DNA from: Acidobacteriota bacterium
Lineage (GTDB): Bacteria; Acidobacteriota; Terriglobia; Terriglobales; Acidobacteriaceae
Length of the DNA: 64,000 nt
NCBI GenBank assembly: GCA_021792795.1
Contig: JAJYUB010000002.1
Span: forward strand, 101,164 to 165,163
Reading direction: 5' to 3'
The first letter of the stretch is position 1. The number at the start of each line of letters is the position of its first letter. Below, piece after piece: positions 35,860-45,458 of this stretch. A model generated the notes under the pieces. It saw only the letters and a program-made list of their open reading frames with translations. It was not told the origin of the DNA and did no database searches. The translations under genes and the position numbers were made by a program.

Positions 35860-35982
35860 CTTGCGCCAGCTTCCCATGGACGCGGAGAAATTTGTAGTAG
35901 ACTTTCGGAGTCGATTCAGGCCGATTTGCAATTCATCGTAACGTAGCAACGCGCACCACAATCGCACGCTCCCTTTCTCGCC

Positions 35983-36684
35983 ATGAAAAAAACTCTGTCG
36001 ATCGGATTGCCGCTGTCCTTGGTTTTATTGTCGATGGGCTTCTATCAGGCCATCTACGTGGCCCCCACGGAAGCCACCATGGGCGAAATCCAGCGCATCT
36101 TCTACTACCATTTCCCCTCCGCCATCATGGCGCTCTTGTTTCCCTACGTCAACTTCATCGCCTCGCTGGTATTTATCGCAACGCGGAATTCCAATCCGCC
36201 CCGCGCCCAGGCCGCCGACGCACTCGCCCTCGCTTCCGCGGAAATGACGCTCATCTTTTGCAGCATTGGCCTGGCCACCGGCATGTTGTGGGCGCGGCCC
36301 GTGTGGGGCATCTGGTGGACATGGGACGAACGCCTCACCAGCTTCCTGATGCTCTGGCTCATCTACGTCAGCTACCTGCTGCTGCGCCGCTTCACCGCCG
36401 GCGGACAGACGCAGACCCTGGCCGCCGTATTGTCCATCTTCGCCGCCATCGATGTTCCCATCGTCTATATGTCGATTCGCTGGTGGCGCACCCAGCATCC
36501 CTCGCCGGTCATCGGCGGCGGCCCCAACTCCGGCCTCGATCCCAGCATGTGGCCGGCTGTCTGGTGGAACCTGGCCGGCTGGTTTGTCTGGGGCATCATG
36601 CTGGTCACGCTGCGCTATCAACTGGAACGAAAACGGCAACGCGCGCACCAGGCATCCGTCCTGCAAGCCCTCGCCGCAAATTAG
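35983..36684 (+). CDS. ccmC: Heme transfer protein CcmC
   Basis: A 233-aa membrane protein with six helices and the tryptophan-rich heme-handling motif (WGIWWTWDERLTS). Conserved His residues lie in FYYHFPSA and WWRTQHPS. It delivers heme to CcmE at the outer face of the inner membrane. No ccmA, B, F or H genes are visible nearby. Confidence 0.9.
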   Translation: MKKTLSIGLPLSLVLLSMGFYQAIYVAPTEATMGEIQRIFYYHFPSAIMALLFPYVNFIASLVFIATRNSNPPRAQAADALALASAEMTLIFCSIGLATGMLWARPVWGIWWTWDERLTSFLMLWLIYVSYLLLRRFTAGGQTQTLAAVLSIFAAIDVPIVYMSIRWWRTQHPSPVIGGGPNSGLDPSMWPAVWWNLAGWFVWGIMLVTLRYQLERKRQRAHQASVLQALAAN

Positions 36685-36751
36685 CGACGCAGCGCCGACG
36701 GTCCACATGGAACGATTGCTTCCCTGTAGCCGCATTTGGCGGCGATCGCCG

Positions 36752-37624
36752 TCATGCTAGCTTCCAACACAACCCACCCGCCATCCGGACCCGCAATCCT
36801 TCAATCACCGCTGTCCGAATCTGCGATACCCGAGACTCCACCATCCCCAGCGCCAGCCCAATCTCCTTCAGCGTCATCTCTTCCACGTAATACATCTGGA
36901 GTACACGCTGTTCCCGCTCCGGCAGCTCCGCCACAACCGCGGACAAATTCGACGCCCGCTCGCTGCGCATGTACCGGTGCAACGGATTGTCTTCCGGATC
37001 GGTCTCCACGCAGACCATCTCTTCTTCCGCCTGGCCCCCGCTATAAGTCCCCTGCAGGCTGCCAATTTCCAGCCCCTTCACCGTCGTCAGCAATTTCTGA
37101 AACGACGCAAACGCCATCCCCAGTTCGGCCGCAACTTCACTCTGCTGCGGTTTCCGCCCCATGCGCTGGATCAGGCGCTGCGTCGTCTCTTCTATTTCGC
37201 GCGCTTTGCGGCGCAACTCGCGCGGCGCCCAGTCCATCCCCCGCAAACTGTCCAGGATGGCTCCTCGAATCCGCACCGCCGCATAACTGCGAAACAGAAC
37301 TTTTTTACTCGTATCGAATTTGTTGTACGCGTCGATCAGTCCCATCACGCCCGCGCTCACCAGGTCGTCGAACTCCACTTGCTGCGGCAGCCTCTCCAGA
37401 ATGCGATACGCCACCATCCGTACCAACGGCAGATGCTCCAGCAGAATCCGTTCGCGGTCGCTCGCCGCCTGCGTCGCTGCAATTGCCGTCGCTGCTGCCG
37501 CGCTCGGTTGTTTTTCCCGGCGCGGCAGCGGCACCCATTTGAGCGCCGGCAACACGCTCAACGGAACTGGAGGGGGGACGTACGCGACATTGAAACCGGG
37601 GGAGGTTGCCATCTGCGCGCTCAC
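36752..37624 (-). CDS. Sigma-70 family factor of the FliA/WhiG type
   Basis: A 290-aa sigma factor. After a Pro-rich N-terminus (about 55 residues) come region 2 (LVRMVAYRIL ... FDDLVSAGVMGLIDAYNKFD), region 3 and region 4 (LPEREQRVLQMYYVEEMTLKEIG). Region 2 sequence SYAAVRIRGAILDSLRGMDW matches sigma-28-type factors. A second Met four codons in is an alternative start. No flagellar gene or anti-sigma gene is adjacent, so the regulon is unclear. Confidence 0.88.
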   Translation of the reverse strand: MSAQMATSPGFNVAYVPPPVPLSVLPALKWVPLPRREKQPSAAAATAIAATQAASDRERILLEHLPLVRMVAYRILERLPQQVEFDDLVSAGVMGLIDAYNKFDTSKKVLFRSYAAVRIRGAILDSLRGMDWAPRELRRKAREIEETTQRLIQRMGRKPQQSEVAAELGMAFASFQKLLTTVKGLEIGSLQGTYSGGQAEEEMVCVETDPEDNPLHRYMRSERASNLSAVVAELPEREQRVLQMYYVEEMTLKEIGLALGMVESRVSQIRTAVIEGLRVRMAGGLCWKLA

Positions 37625-37850
37625 TCTCTGTGGCGACCGGCAAAGGCGTCAGCCTGTTCACGCCCTCGCTTGTCTGGTCTAGAGTCGCGCTCGCAGCAGC
37701 ATGAGTTCAACCGAAGAACAGAGGTGTGTCCGCTCCTGATTTCATTTCGGCACACGCCTCCCCGCCCCTCCCATTTCAGGAACCAACGATGCGAAATTGT
37801 TTTCGAAATCCTGCGGAAGTGTGACTGACTTTCGACACAAGATGAATCCT

Positions 37851-37882
37851 GGTGCCCCAGGTTCGCGTAGCTGACCTGGGAT
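37851..37882 (-). repeat. Family A hairpin repeat
   Basis: On the minus strand ATCCCAGGT pairs with ACCTGGGGCACC. Constant ends ATCCCA and TGGGGCACC flank a variable core, as at the other family A copies. Confidence 0.6.
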
Positions 37883-38036
37883 CGAGGTAGATTGAGCTGT
37901 CATCCCGACCGGAGCGCAGCGCAGTAGAGAGCCTGCCATGAGTGGGCCCGCCGCGGCGGGCGAGTCGAATGGGGACCTGCGTTCAGCTATCTCCAACACG
38001 CTTCAATCTTCCCGCAAACCTTGAGCCCTATAACAG

Positions 38037-38056
38037 GGCACGACTTTAGTCGTGCC
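38037..38056. repeat. Perfect 20-base palindrome
   Basis: GGCACGACTTTAGTCGTGCC; related hairpins with changed arms are at 20590 and 40670. Confidence 0.65.
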
Positions 38057-38261
38057 GTAAATGGCGCAGAAACGGATGGGCCAAACAGGCTGCTGGAAAA
38101 CTCTCAGTTTTGCGATAGTTGCGGACGGTGGCCCTTGCGAAGCAAGGGTGGGGGGTGTATAGAGTCGGCGAAAAATCCGTGCCCCATCCGACCGTCGTGC
38201 AACTTTCATCTTCCGCCGCGTGCGCTGAAAAGCGGCTGCATTCGGTACACTCAAACACAGC

Positions 38262-40562
38262 ATGTGGACCCGTCTTTTTGTTAGCAGTGCGATTCTCTCC
38301 ATTTCTGTCCTTGCGCAGGCGCAGGGCACGCAGCTCTGGCAACAGTCGAGCTTTGAAAGTTTTGAAGCGGGAACGCCCCACGGCGTCGCCATCTTGAGCG
38401 ATGGCCAGTTGCAAAGCTCGCCCGTCGCCACCGATGTGCTCACCACCGCCGCCTCGGCGGTTTGGTCGGTCGCGGTGGACGCGCGAGGCAATGCCTACCT
38501 GGGCACGGGCTCTCCCGCGATGGTGCTGAAGGTGACGCCCGACGGCAAATCCACGCCGCTGCTGGAGACCAAGGATGTCTCCGTCCAGGCGGTGAAGATT
38601 GGTCCCGATGGAATGCTCTACGCCGCCACGCTGCCCGACGGCAAGGTCTATCGCATCGACCCCAACGGCCCTGAAGTGAAGATCGATAACGCTCCGCTCC
38701 CGGTATACAAGCAGGGCGAAGCGGCCCCGGCAAAAAGCGGGCCTGCGCCCAATATCGTGTTCGATTCCAGCGCAGTCGATCCCAAGGCGACCTACATTTG
38801 GGACCTGGCATTCGACGCGGCGGGAAGAATGTACGTCGCCACCGGTGGCCCGGCGGCCATTTATCGCGTGGACCCGAAGAAACCCGGCGCGGCCCCGGAG
38901 AAGTTTTTCTCGAGCAGCGAACAACATATTCGCTGCCTGCTGTTCGCCGCGGACGGCACGCTTTACGCGGGCACCGATGGCCGCGGTTTGGTCTACCGCA
39001 TCGATCCCAGCGGCAAAGGTTTCGTTCTGTTTGAGGCGCCGAACCAGGAGGTTCCAGCCATGGCGCTCGATCCCGCGGGCAATCTCTATGTTGCCGCGCT
39101 CGGCGAGAAAGGCAAGTCCAACCTGCCGCCGCTCAACGTCCACAGCATGACCACGATGACCGCCAGCATTACCATTCTGCTGCCCGGTTCCATTGCCTCG
39201 TCGCACGACAGCGCCCTGGTCCCCAAGGGCAGCGTGATTTATCGGATTGCGCCGGACGGCGCGCCGCGCCAACTGTGGGCTTCGCAGCACGATGTGGTCT
39301 ATGCGCTGGCCTGGCAACAAAGTCCGCGCAGCGGCGAGAGCGGACTGCTGGCAGGCAGCGGCAACCAGGGCCATCTCTACCGGATTTATCTCGACGGGAC
39401 GTATGCGGACCTGGCGCATCTGGAAGCCTCCGATGCAACCGCGTTTGCGCAGTCGGCAAACAGTTTGTTTGTCGCCACCAGCAATACCGGCAAGCTCTAC
39501 CGGCTGTCGGCAAACAGCGCCGGCACGGGCGACAACTCCACCTATGAGAGCCCTGTCGCCGACGCGAAATTCAGCTCCGCTTGGGGACGGCCAACTGTGC
39601 GGGGCAGCGGCCGCTTCGACCTGTTCGCGCGTGTCGGCAATATCGAGCAGCCGACAGAAGGCTGGAGCGACTGGCAGCCGATCAACCCCGGGGGCGACCC
39701 GCCGAAATTTCCCAGGGCCCGCTATCTGCAATGGAAGGCGGTCCTGCATGCGGATGCGACCCTGCGCCAAGTTGGCTTCTACTACTTGCCGCAGAACGTC
39801 GCGCCAGTGGTGGACGACATTGTCGTAGAGTTGCATGCCCGCGTCGTGCCGGGACAGAACCAGGAAGCGCAAATCGCGCCGGTGCAAATTAATTTTCCGG
39901 CGGAATCGACCGATGGAGTGATCTACGAAACCCAGCAAACTTCGCAGCCCCTGATGGCCTTGCGAACGCCCGGTTGGGCCACGGCCCGCTGGAAGGCGCA
40001 CGACGACAACGGCGACCGCCTGCATTACTCCGTCTACTACCGCGGCGCGGATGAAGCGAACTGGCAGTTGCTGCAAGCGAACATGGCGCGGAAATACCTT
40101 TCGTTCGACCTGAATCGCATTCCGGATGGGTACTACACGCTGCGCATCGTGGCCACCGACGCTCCGTCGCACCTGGCGGGGAATGCGCTGACTGGATACA
40201 AAGACAGCGACCAATTCCTGCTGGATACGTTGCCGCCCGTGCTTTCGCCATTGCAGGCGACGCTGGCGTCGCAACCCGCAGCGGCGGTCCACGTGGTGTT
40301 CGACGCTCAGGATCCACTCTCCGCCATTGCGCGGGCCTATTATTCGCTCGACTCCGGCCCGTGGCAGTATATCGATCCGGTGGGGAGACTCAGCGATTCT
40401 CTTCACGAGCATTACGACTTCACCGTCCCACTGCCGAAACGCAATGCGGACAGCGATGTTCCAGCAGCCGTGCAGCCAACCGCTCCGCAACAACATGTGC
40501 TGGCGGTGCGAGTTTTGAATCGCGCGGGCAACGTTGCCACCGGGAAAGCAGTTGTCCAGTAG
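38262..40562 (+). CDS. Secreted beta-propeller protein with C-terminal Ig-like region
   Basis: A 766-aa exported protein with a signal peptide (about 1-20). Residues 35-430 contain repeated propeller blades of the SMP-30/NHL/lyase type (VWSVAVDARGNAYLGTGSP, IWDLAFDAAGRMYVATGGP, IRCLLFAADGTLYAGTDG, VPAMALDPAGNLYVAAL). The C-terminal 300 residues are beta-rich, with fibronectin-like strands. It probably sits in the periplasm or at the cell surface; the ligand is unknown. Confidence 0.8.
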   Translation: MWTRLFVSSAILSISVLAQAQGTQLWQQSSFESFEAGTPHGVAILSDGQLQSSPVATDVLTTAASAVWSVAVDARGNAYLGTGSPAMVLKVTPDGKSTPLLETKDVSVQAVKIGPDGMLYAATLPDGKVYRIDPNGPEVKIDNAPLPVYKQGEAAPAKSGPAPNIVFDSSAVDPKATYIWDLAFDAAGRMYVATGGPAAIYRVDPKKPGAAPEKFFSSSEQHIRCLLFAADGTLYAGTDGRGLVYRIDPSGKGFVLFEAPNQEVPAMALDPAGNLYVAALGEKGKSNLPPLNVHSMTTMTASITILLPGSIASSHDSALVPKGSVIYRIAPDGAPRQLWASQHDVVYALAWQQSPRSGESGLLAGSGNQGHLYRIYLDGTYADLAHLEASDATAFAQSANSLFVATSNTGKLYRLSANSAGTGDNSTYESPVADAKFSSAWGRPTVRGSGRFDLFARVGNIEQPTEGWSDWQPINPGGDPPKFPRARYLQWKAVLHADATLRQVGFYYLPQNVAPVVDDIVVELHARVVPGQNQEAQIAPVQINFPAESTDGVIYETQQTSQPLMALRTPGWATARWKAHDDNGDRLHYSVYYRGADEANWQLLQANMARKYLSFDLNRIPDGYYTLRIVATDAPSHLAGNALTGYKDSDQFLLDTLPPVLSPLQATLASQPAAAVHVVFDAQDPLSAIARAYYSLDSGPWQYIDPVGRLSDSLHEHYDFTVPLPKRNADSDVPAAVQPTAPQQHVLAVRVLNRAGNVATGKAVVQ

Positions 40563-40568
40563 TGAAGC

Positions 40569-40602
40569 GGGCGCCCCATGTCTCGCGTTTGAGACCTGGG
40601 AT
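40569..40602 (-). repeat. Family A hairpin repeat
   Basis: On the minus strand ATCCCAGGTCTC pairs with GAGACATGGGGCGCCC, with loop AAACGC. It directly follows the stop of the propeller gene, so it may also act as a terminator. Confidence 0.6.
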
Positions 40603-40669
40603 TGCGACGATCAGGAACAACAAGCGGTCAGAGACCTGGGGAACTCCGATTCAGTTTGTTTTGTATCAG

Positions 40670-40725
40670 GGCACGGCTTCAGCCGTGCCGCAATAGGGGC
40701 TAAAAATCTGTAGGGCTTTAGCCCC
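40670..40725. repeat. Two adjacent hairpins upstream of the permease gene
   Basis: GGCACGGCTTCAGCCGTGCC at 40670-40689 is a perfect palindrome. GGGGCTAAA at 40696-40704 pairs with TTTAGCCCC at 40717-40725. The second hairpin ends just before the TGAGGAA ribosome site of the gene starting at 40740 and could influence its translation. Confidence 0.6.
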
Positions 40726-40739
40726 TGAGGAACCGTTTC

Positions 40740-41984
40740 ATGCGCTTTGAACTGTTTGTCGCCAGCCGCTATCTGCGGGCCAAGCGCCGCCAGGCTGTCG
40801 TCGGCGTCATCACGACAATTTCGATCGTTGGGGTGGCGGCCGGCGTGGCCTCGCTGATTCTGGCGCTGGCGATTACGAACGGTATGCGTCGCGACATGCA
40901 GAAGGGCCTCCTCAGCTCAACCTCACAGGTCCAACTGATGCGCGTGGCCAGCGACGGCATCGAGCATTGGCGTCCGCTGACGGACCGGCTGCGGCATCTG
41001 CCGCACGTCGTGGCAGTGGCTCCAGCACTCTACGGCCAGGTATTGGTCTCGCGCGGGGCCCGCTCCGGCGGCGCATTAATCAAAGGCATTCTGCCCGCCG
41101 AAGAGCGCACCGTCAGCAGTTTGCTGGATGACGTCAAGCAAGGCAGCGCGGTCGCCCTCGCGCCGCAAACGGGCCAAGGCCCCGATGCGACGATTCCGCC
41201 GCTTGTACTTGGCTCCGACCTTGCCGACCAGATCGGCGCAGGCGTGGGCGACAGCGTACTGGTGACCAGCCCCCAGGGCGAACTGACTCCTTTCGGCCTG
41301 GTGCCGAAGTATCAGCGCTTTCAGGTGGTGGGCATCTTCCATTCCGGCTTCTACCAGTACGACTCCTCGTTCGCGCTGGCGCGGCTGGCCGATGTGCAGC
41401 ACCTGTTTGGCGAGCCGAACGTTGTCTCCATCCTCAGCTTCAAGGTCGACGATCTATACCACGCCGACCGCATCGGCAAGGAGATTGAGCAGGCTGCCGG
41501 CGCGGGCTATATGACCACCAACTGGATGGAGCAGAACCAGGAATTGTTCCACGCGCTCCGCGAAGAACAGGCGGTCACGTTTATCGTAATTGGCCTCATC
41601 GTCTGCGTGGCGGCGCTGAATATCCTGATCGCGCTGACCATGATGGTGATGGAAAAGACGCGCGACATTGCCGTGCTGATGTCCTATGGCGTGCGGCCGT
41701 CGCAGGTGCGCCGCATCTTTGTGTGGCAGGGGATGCTGATCGGCATTCTTGGCACTTCGATCGGGCTGGCCCTGGGCTATGCGCTGGCTTGGGCGGGCGG
41801 CCATTACCGCTTCATCCATCTCTCGGCGGAAGTCTACTCGCTGGATTACCTGCCGTTTGCCCCGCGCTGGCAGGACGGCGTCGTCGTCGCCCTGGTGGCG
41901 CTCGGCGTCTCGCTGTTGGCCACGCTCTATCCCTCGTCCTCAGCCGCAAAAATTCTGCCGGCGGAAGCCCTGCGCTATGAATAA
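40740..41984 (+). CDS. LolC/LolE-type lipoprotein-releasing ABC permease
   Basis: A 414-aa permease of the FtsX/MacB fold. One N-terminal helix (about 22-47), a large periplasmic domain (about 50-265) and three C-terminal helices (about 275-400) are visible. Typical segments are RYLRAKRRQA near the start, MVMEKTRDIAVLMSYGVRPSQVRRIF and the last helix near the end. It would extract lipoproteins from the inner membrane for transfer to LolA. Its expected partner ATPase lies about 10 kb downstream, beyond the accessory region. Confidence 0.88.
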   Translation: MRFELFVASRYLRAKRRQAVVGVITTISIVGVAAGVASLILALAITNGMRRDMQKGLLSSTSQVQLMRVASDGIEHWRPLTDRLRHLPHVVAVAPALYGQVLVSRGARSGGALIKGILPAEERTVSSLLDDVKQGSAVALAPQTGQGPDATIPPLVLGSDLADQIGAGVGDSVLVTSPQGELTPFGLVPKYQRFQVVGIFHSGFYQYDSSFALARLADVQHLFGEPNVVSILSFKVDDLYHADRIGKEIEQAAGAGYMTTNWMEQNQELFHALREEQAVTFIVIGLIVCVAALNILIALTMMVMEKTRDIAVLMSYGVRPSQVRRIFVWQGMLIGILGTSIGLALGYALAWAGGHYRFIHLSAEVYSLDYLPFAPRWQDGVVVALVALGVSLLATLYPSSSAAKILPAEALRYE

Positions 41985-42020
41985 GAGCGGCGGTCGAACT
42001 TGCGCACACACCTGTTCAGC

Positions 42021-44183
42021 TCACTTGTATTTTTCCGCATCATAAAATGGCTTGCACGAATCGCCATCGTGGACCACTTTGCCAGAGCAATCGATATACT
42101 CAGAGCTTAGGCAACGATTCAGTCCTTTGTTGTAGTGGTCGGTGCAGTTTCTTAGATAGAAACCGTTTTCGCCCGGTAGATGCATGTCCACGAGGATATG
42201 GTCATCCGGGAGGGACGTATCCTCTCCTACGAGCCGATCTGCCTTGAATTCAACCGAGTCCGCGATGTCGGTCGCAGTCGGGACCAAAAACGCCTGCACA
42301 AAAACAATGCTTCGATATGTCCGAACAGCCGCGTTCCGAGGCCGCTTGACTATCAGACCCAAGGCTGGAATCTGGAAGAATGGGTCGATCGGCTTCCAAG
42401 GCTCCTGTCTCATGCTGACTTCTGAATTCAGCGTTAACACCTGAAAGACTCTCAAAGAAGGGATGCGCACCTTTGTTTGGATCTTGCCATGTGCCTCAAT
42501 GAAGGTTCCCGAGCTTTTTGTATTTGCGTTCGATTCCTTCGCGGAATTTGTCAGGTCTTCCACCTCGACATTCAGTTCCGCGCCGTACGCACCCGATAAC
42601 GTATGCACAGTCACATTCAAATTCAGTTCCTTGCCAATATGAATCGTATTTGTCCGAGGAACTAGGGCACCCAGTGTTGCAACAGCCGCGTTCGCAGCCG
42701 CAAACGTTGGTATGGCATTCGCAGCAGTTCCCAATATCGAAGTTCCGGCCAACCCACCTTGCGCCTCATTCTCTTGTACTGCCTTCAAAAAGTCGCTTGC
42801 GGAGAAAGCCTGCTGGGCCTGAAAATCGTTGAGTGATTGACTCTCAACACTAGTGGGACTGTCGGCCAGCAGTTGCACGGCTACGCGGCCGCTTGAAGTG
42901 AACTTGAGATGCTTGTACTTTCTACATTTCAATTTCTTTTGCACCTGTTTCTCCATCTGCTCATTCATGACGTTCATGTCTTCCTCAAATGCCTGATTGA
43001 TCGGGGAGATGGCGGTGTCGAGTTTGTCGGCGGCGCGTGGCTCGAGATAGGCATGATAATCGTGAGGGTACTCCCACATCAATTTATACTGATAGAGGAA
43101 ATCGGCGAGCGCCGCTCTGAACTGACCAAACTCGCTGGAGATTACTGGCGCACGTTGCTCATGGAAAAGTTCCGTTAAGGACTGCCGGGTACACTCGAGC
43201 GCCATATAATGCACTAGCGGCTCGTCATCGCTTTTGTAATTATTCATCTGGACTTTATACAATCTCTGATCTTGTTTTATACAGGAGCATGCAGCCGGTC
43301 TTTTATATGTGTCACTGCCGCATGTCTGCGAAACTCCTCCATCAAATCCTTCCATCTTGTTAATAAGCTTCTTTGCGGTGTCCGAAGGGTCGTCATGCGC
43401 AATAAGTGTGATGAGAATTGCCATAAGATTCGGAGTGAGCCTAGAAAAAAGGTCAGCATAGCCTAGACCATACTTGAAGTAGACATCACCGTGGCGCGGG
43501 ACGTTTGAACATGAGGCAAGCTGCTTTCCTTTCAGTACGATATGACGCTCGCAAGGCGCTGTCGGGACGCTACTATTTCCGTTTGTTAAATCGAGCTTTG
43601 TATCCATGGTGACGTAGTCCTTAAGTGCGAGATCAAGTTTTTTTTTCTCAGCCTTCTCGGACAAGTACCTCCTACCCTCCAGCAGAGAACTGTTCGCCGC
43701 AGCGTCATACTCCGCTACGATCTTTTCGATGGCAGACGAAACAGCACTCAGATGACCATTTGCTTTCTCTTCTCCGTCTTCTTTGATTTGAATGCTCCAC
43801 AAATTGAGCAGAACCTGCGCCTTGGGCTGGTCGGCGGACGATATCAAACGCCGTGCATCATCGAGTTCGCCTTCCAAAACGCCATTGCTTCCCCTTGCCA
43901 CTTTCGGTGCGATCTGTGTCAGGAGTATTGCATCGTCGCCAATCCGCGTGGCGATAATGTCAGGAAACTTGGCAGTCAAGATAGCGGCAATCCGGTCGAT
44001 CGTGTCCGTATCGTGTATGTAGAACAGGCGATGCAGATTGGCCGAGTATACGGCGGGTTGGGCCGGGAGCACGGCGGCATTGGAGGTGGTCATGACCGCC
44101 GGATTTTTGGAAGTTTGCGCTATTCCAGAGGTGGCCAGTACTGTGATAGATAGGTATAGCCGCAGGCATGTGGGCATCTTCAT
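42021..44183 (-). CDS. Large secreted protein of unknown function, low GC
   Basis: A 720-aa protein with a signal peptide (about 1-22). Residues 50-90 (FYIHDTDTIDRIAAILTAKFPDI) resemble a short secretin-N/STN-like fold. The rest has no domain I recognise. Cysteines occur in two clusters: around 285-335 (TCGSDTYKR, CSCIKQD) and at the C-terminus (RNCTDHYNKG, CLSSEYIDCSG, DSCKPF). Base composition is visibly more AT-rich than all neighbours, suggesting recent transfer. It stands alone between the permease and the DUF5996-like gene. Confidence 0.7.
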   Translation of the reverse strand: MKMPTCLRLYLSITVLATSGIAQTSKNPAVMTTSNAAVLPAQPAVYSANLHRLFYIHDTDTIDRIAAILTAKFPDIIATRIGDDAILLTQIAPKVARGSNGVLEGELDDARRLISSADQPKAQVLLNLWSIQIKEDGEEKANGHLSAVSSAIEKIVAEYDAAANSSLLEGRRYLSEKAEKKKLDLALKDYVTMDTKLDLTNGNSSVPTAPCERHIVLKGKQLASCSNVPRHGDVYFKYGLGYADLFSRLTPNLMAILITLIAHDDPSDTAKKLINKMEGFDGGVSQTCGSDTYKRPAACSCIKQDQRLYKVQMNNYKSDDEPLVHYMALECTRQSLTELFHEQRAPVISSEFGQFRAALADFLYQYKLMWEYPHDYHAYLEPRAADKLDTAISPINQAFEEDMNVMNEQMEKQVQKKLKCRKYKHLKFTSSGRVAVQLLADSPTSVESQSLNDFQAQQAFSASDFLKAVQENEAQGGLAGTSILGTAANAIPTFAAANAAVATLGALVPRTNTIHIGKELNLNVTVHTLSGAYGAELNVEVEDLTNSAKESNANTKSSGTFIEAHGKIQTKVRIPSLRVFQVLTLNSEVSMRQEPWKPIDPFFQIPALGLIVKRPRNAAVRTYRSIVFVQAFLVPTATDIADSVEFKADRLVGEDTSLPDDHILVDMHLPGENGFYLRNCTDHYNKGLNRCLSSEYIDCSGKVVHDGDSCKPFYDAEKYK

Positions 44184-44414
44184 GGCAACCCCTGAACCGA
44201 TTCAACTTTGACAGTCAGTATGCACGATGGTTCTGAGACATCCAAGGAAATTATGTGGAAGCTGACCCGGAGAGCCACAGACATCCCCTTCGCGCATTGT
44301 TCGCTCGCGGCGGGACTATACAACTAGTTGGGGGTCGGCCCTGCGGTACGAATAGCCGCAAAATATGTCGGAATCTGCGACAGCCGCATCATACACTTGT
44401 TTGCGGAGAACACC

Positions 44415-45329
44415 ATGAGCGCGAATATCACCCGTCCCGGCGACTGGCCTGAGCTTCCGCTAGCGGCCTGGCAGGACACCTACTCAACGCTGCACATGTG
44501 GTCGCAGATCGTGGGCAAGGTCCGGCTGGCGCTGAGCCCGAAGCTGAACCATTGGTGGGAAGTCCCGCTGTACGTCAACGCAGTTGGACTCACCACTTCC
44601 CCCATTCCTTATGCGGGCGGAATTTTTGAGGTCCAGCTCGACTTCATCGATCACAAACTGACCGTCCAGACGAACCATTCGACCGGCGCAACGATGAAGC
44701 TGGCGCCACGCTCCGTCGCCGACTTCTATCGGGAGTTTATGGCGATCCTGGCCTCCTTGGGAATTGAAGTCAAGATCTGGCCGATGCCGGTGGAGGTTCC
44801 CGACCCGATTGCCTTCGATCAGGACACGCAGCATGCCTCGTATGACCCCGAATATGCCAACCGATTCTGGCGGATTCTGATCGGCAGCGATTCGGTCTTC
44901 AAGGAATTTCGCGCGCGATTCATCGGCAAATCCAGTCCATCGCATTTTTTCTGGGGCAGCTTCGACCTTGCCGTGACGCGGTTTTCCGGTCGTCGCGCGC
45001 CGGAACGCGTGGGCGCGGATCCCATCACGCGGGAAGCGTATTCGCACGAAGTGATCAGCGCGGGGTGGTGGCCGGGCGGCGGAGACGTTGCGGGACCAGC
45101 CTTTTACGCCTATGCCGCGCCAGAGCCGGAAGGGTTCGCAAAACAGGCGGTGCGGCCGGAGAAAACTTTTTATCATCCGCAGTTGAAGGAATTCCTGCTG
45201 ATGTACGACGATGTGCGGCAGGCCAGCTCACCGCGGGCAGCTCTGCTGGAATTTCTCCAGAGCACCTACGACGCCGGAGCGGACACAGGAAAATGGGACC
45301 GCAAGGAGCTGGAAAAAGCGTCGATCTGA
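44415..45329 (+). CDS. DUF5996-like protein
   Basis: A 305-aa cytoplasmic protein starting MSANITRPGDWPELPLAAW, with a GGAGAA site upstream of the ATG; a longer in-frame start is unlikely. Features are LHMWSQIVGKVRLAL, NHWWEVPLYVNAVGLTTSPIPY, FIGKSSPSHFFWGSFDLAVT and EVISAGWWPGGG, the conserved segments I associate with DUF5996. Function is unknown. No signal peptide or membrane helix. Confidence 0.75.
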   Translation: MSANITRPGDWPELPLAAWQDTYSTLHMWSQIVGKVRLALSPKLNHWWEVPLYVNAVGLTTSPIPYAGGIFEVQLDFIDHKLTVQTNHSTGATMKLAPRSVADFYREFMAILASLGIEVKIWPMPVEVPDPIAFDQDTQHASYDPEYANRFWRILIGSDSVFKEFRARFIGKSSPSHFFWGSFDLAVTRFSGRRAPERVGADPITREAYSHEVISAGWWPGGGDVAGPAFYAYAAPEPEGFAKQAVRPEKTFYHPQLKEFLLMYDDVRQASSPRAALLEFLQSTYDAGADTGKWDRKELEKASI

Positions 45330-45341
45330 GGGTACCGTTAT

Positions 45342-45423
45342 CCCGGCGGAAAATTAGTTGCCTTAGCAACTAAAATGCGCATTTTTGACGTAGATGGTTG
45401 CTAAGGCAACTAATTTCGCCGGG
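45342..45423. repeat. Long inverted repeat (MITE-like or attenuator)
   Basis: An arm ending in TTAGTTGCCTTAGCAAC at 45370 pairs with GTTGCTAAGGCAACTAA beginning at 45397. The outer part CCCGGCGGAAAA/TTTCGCCGGG extends the stem to about 28 bases with one or two mismatches. The loop (45371-45396) itself contains AAAATGCGCATTTT, another palindrome. It lies 36 bases before the Usp gene at 45459. Confidence 0.75.
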
Positions 45424-45458
45424 CGTACCCAGATGGGCCCGAAAAAAGGTGCGTCACC

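Larger units (their letters stand above)
37625..38261. other. 637-bp intergenic region with repeats
   Basis: No credible gene was found. It holds a family A hairpin at 37851-37882, a perfect 20-base palindrome at 38037-38056 (GGCACGACTTTAGTCGTGCC), and a CCCTTGC-gaa-GCAAGGG hairpin near 38130. The last stretch must hold the promoter of the beta-propeller gene. Confidence 0.6.

Noticed and set aside
38046..40496. 816-codon frame on the minus strand opposite the beta-propeller gene
   Set aside because: High-GC shadow; composition rich in Arg and His without any motif, while the plus strand has a signal peptide and clear propeller blades.
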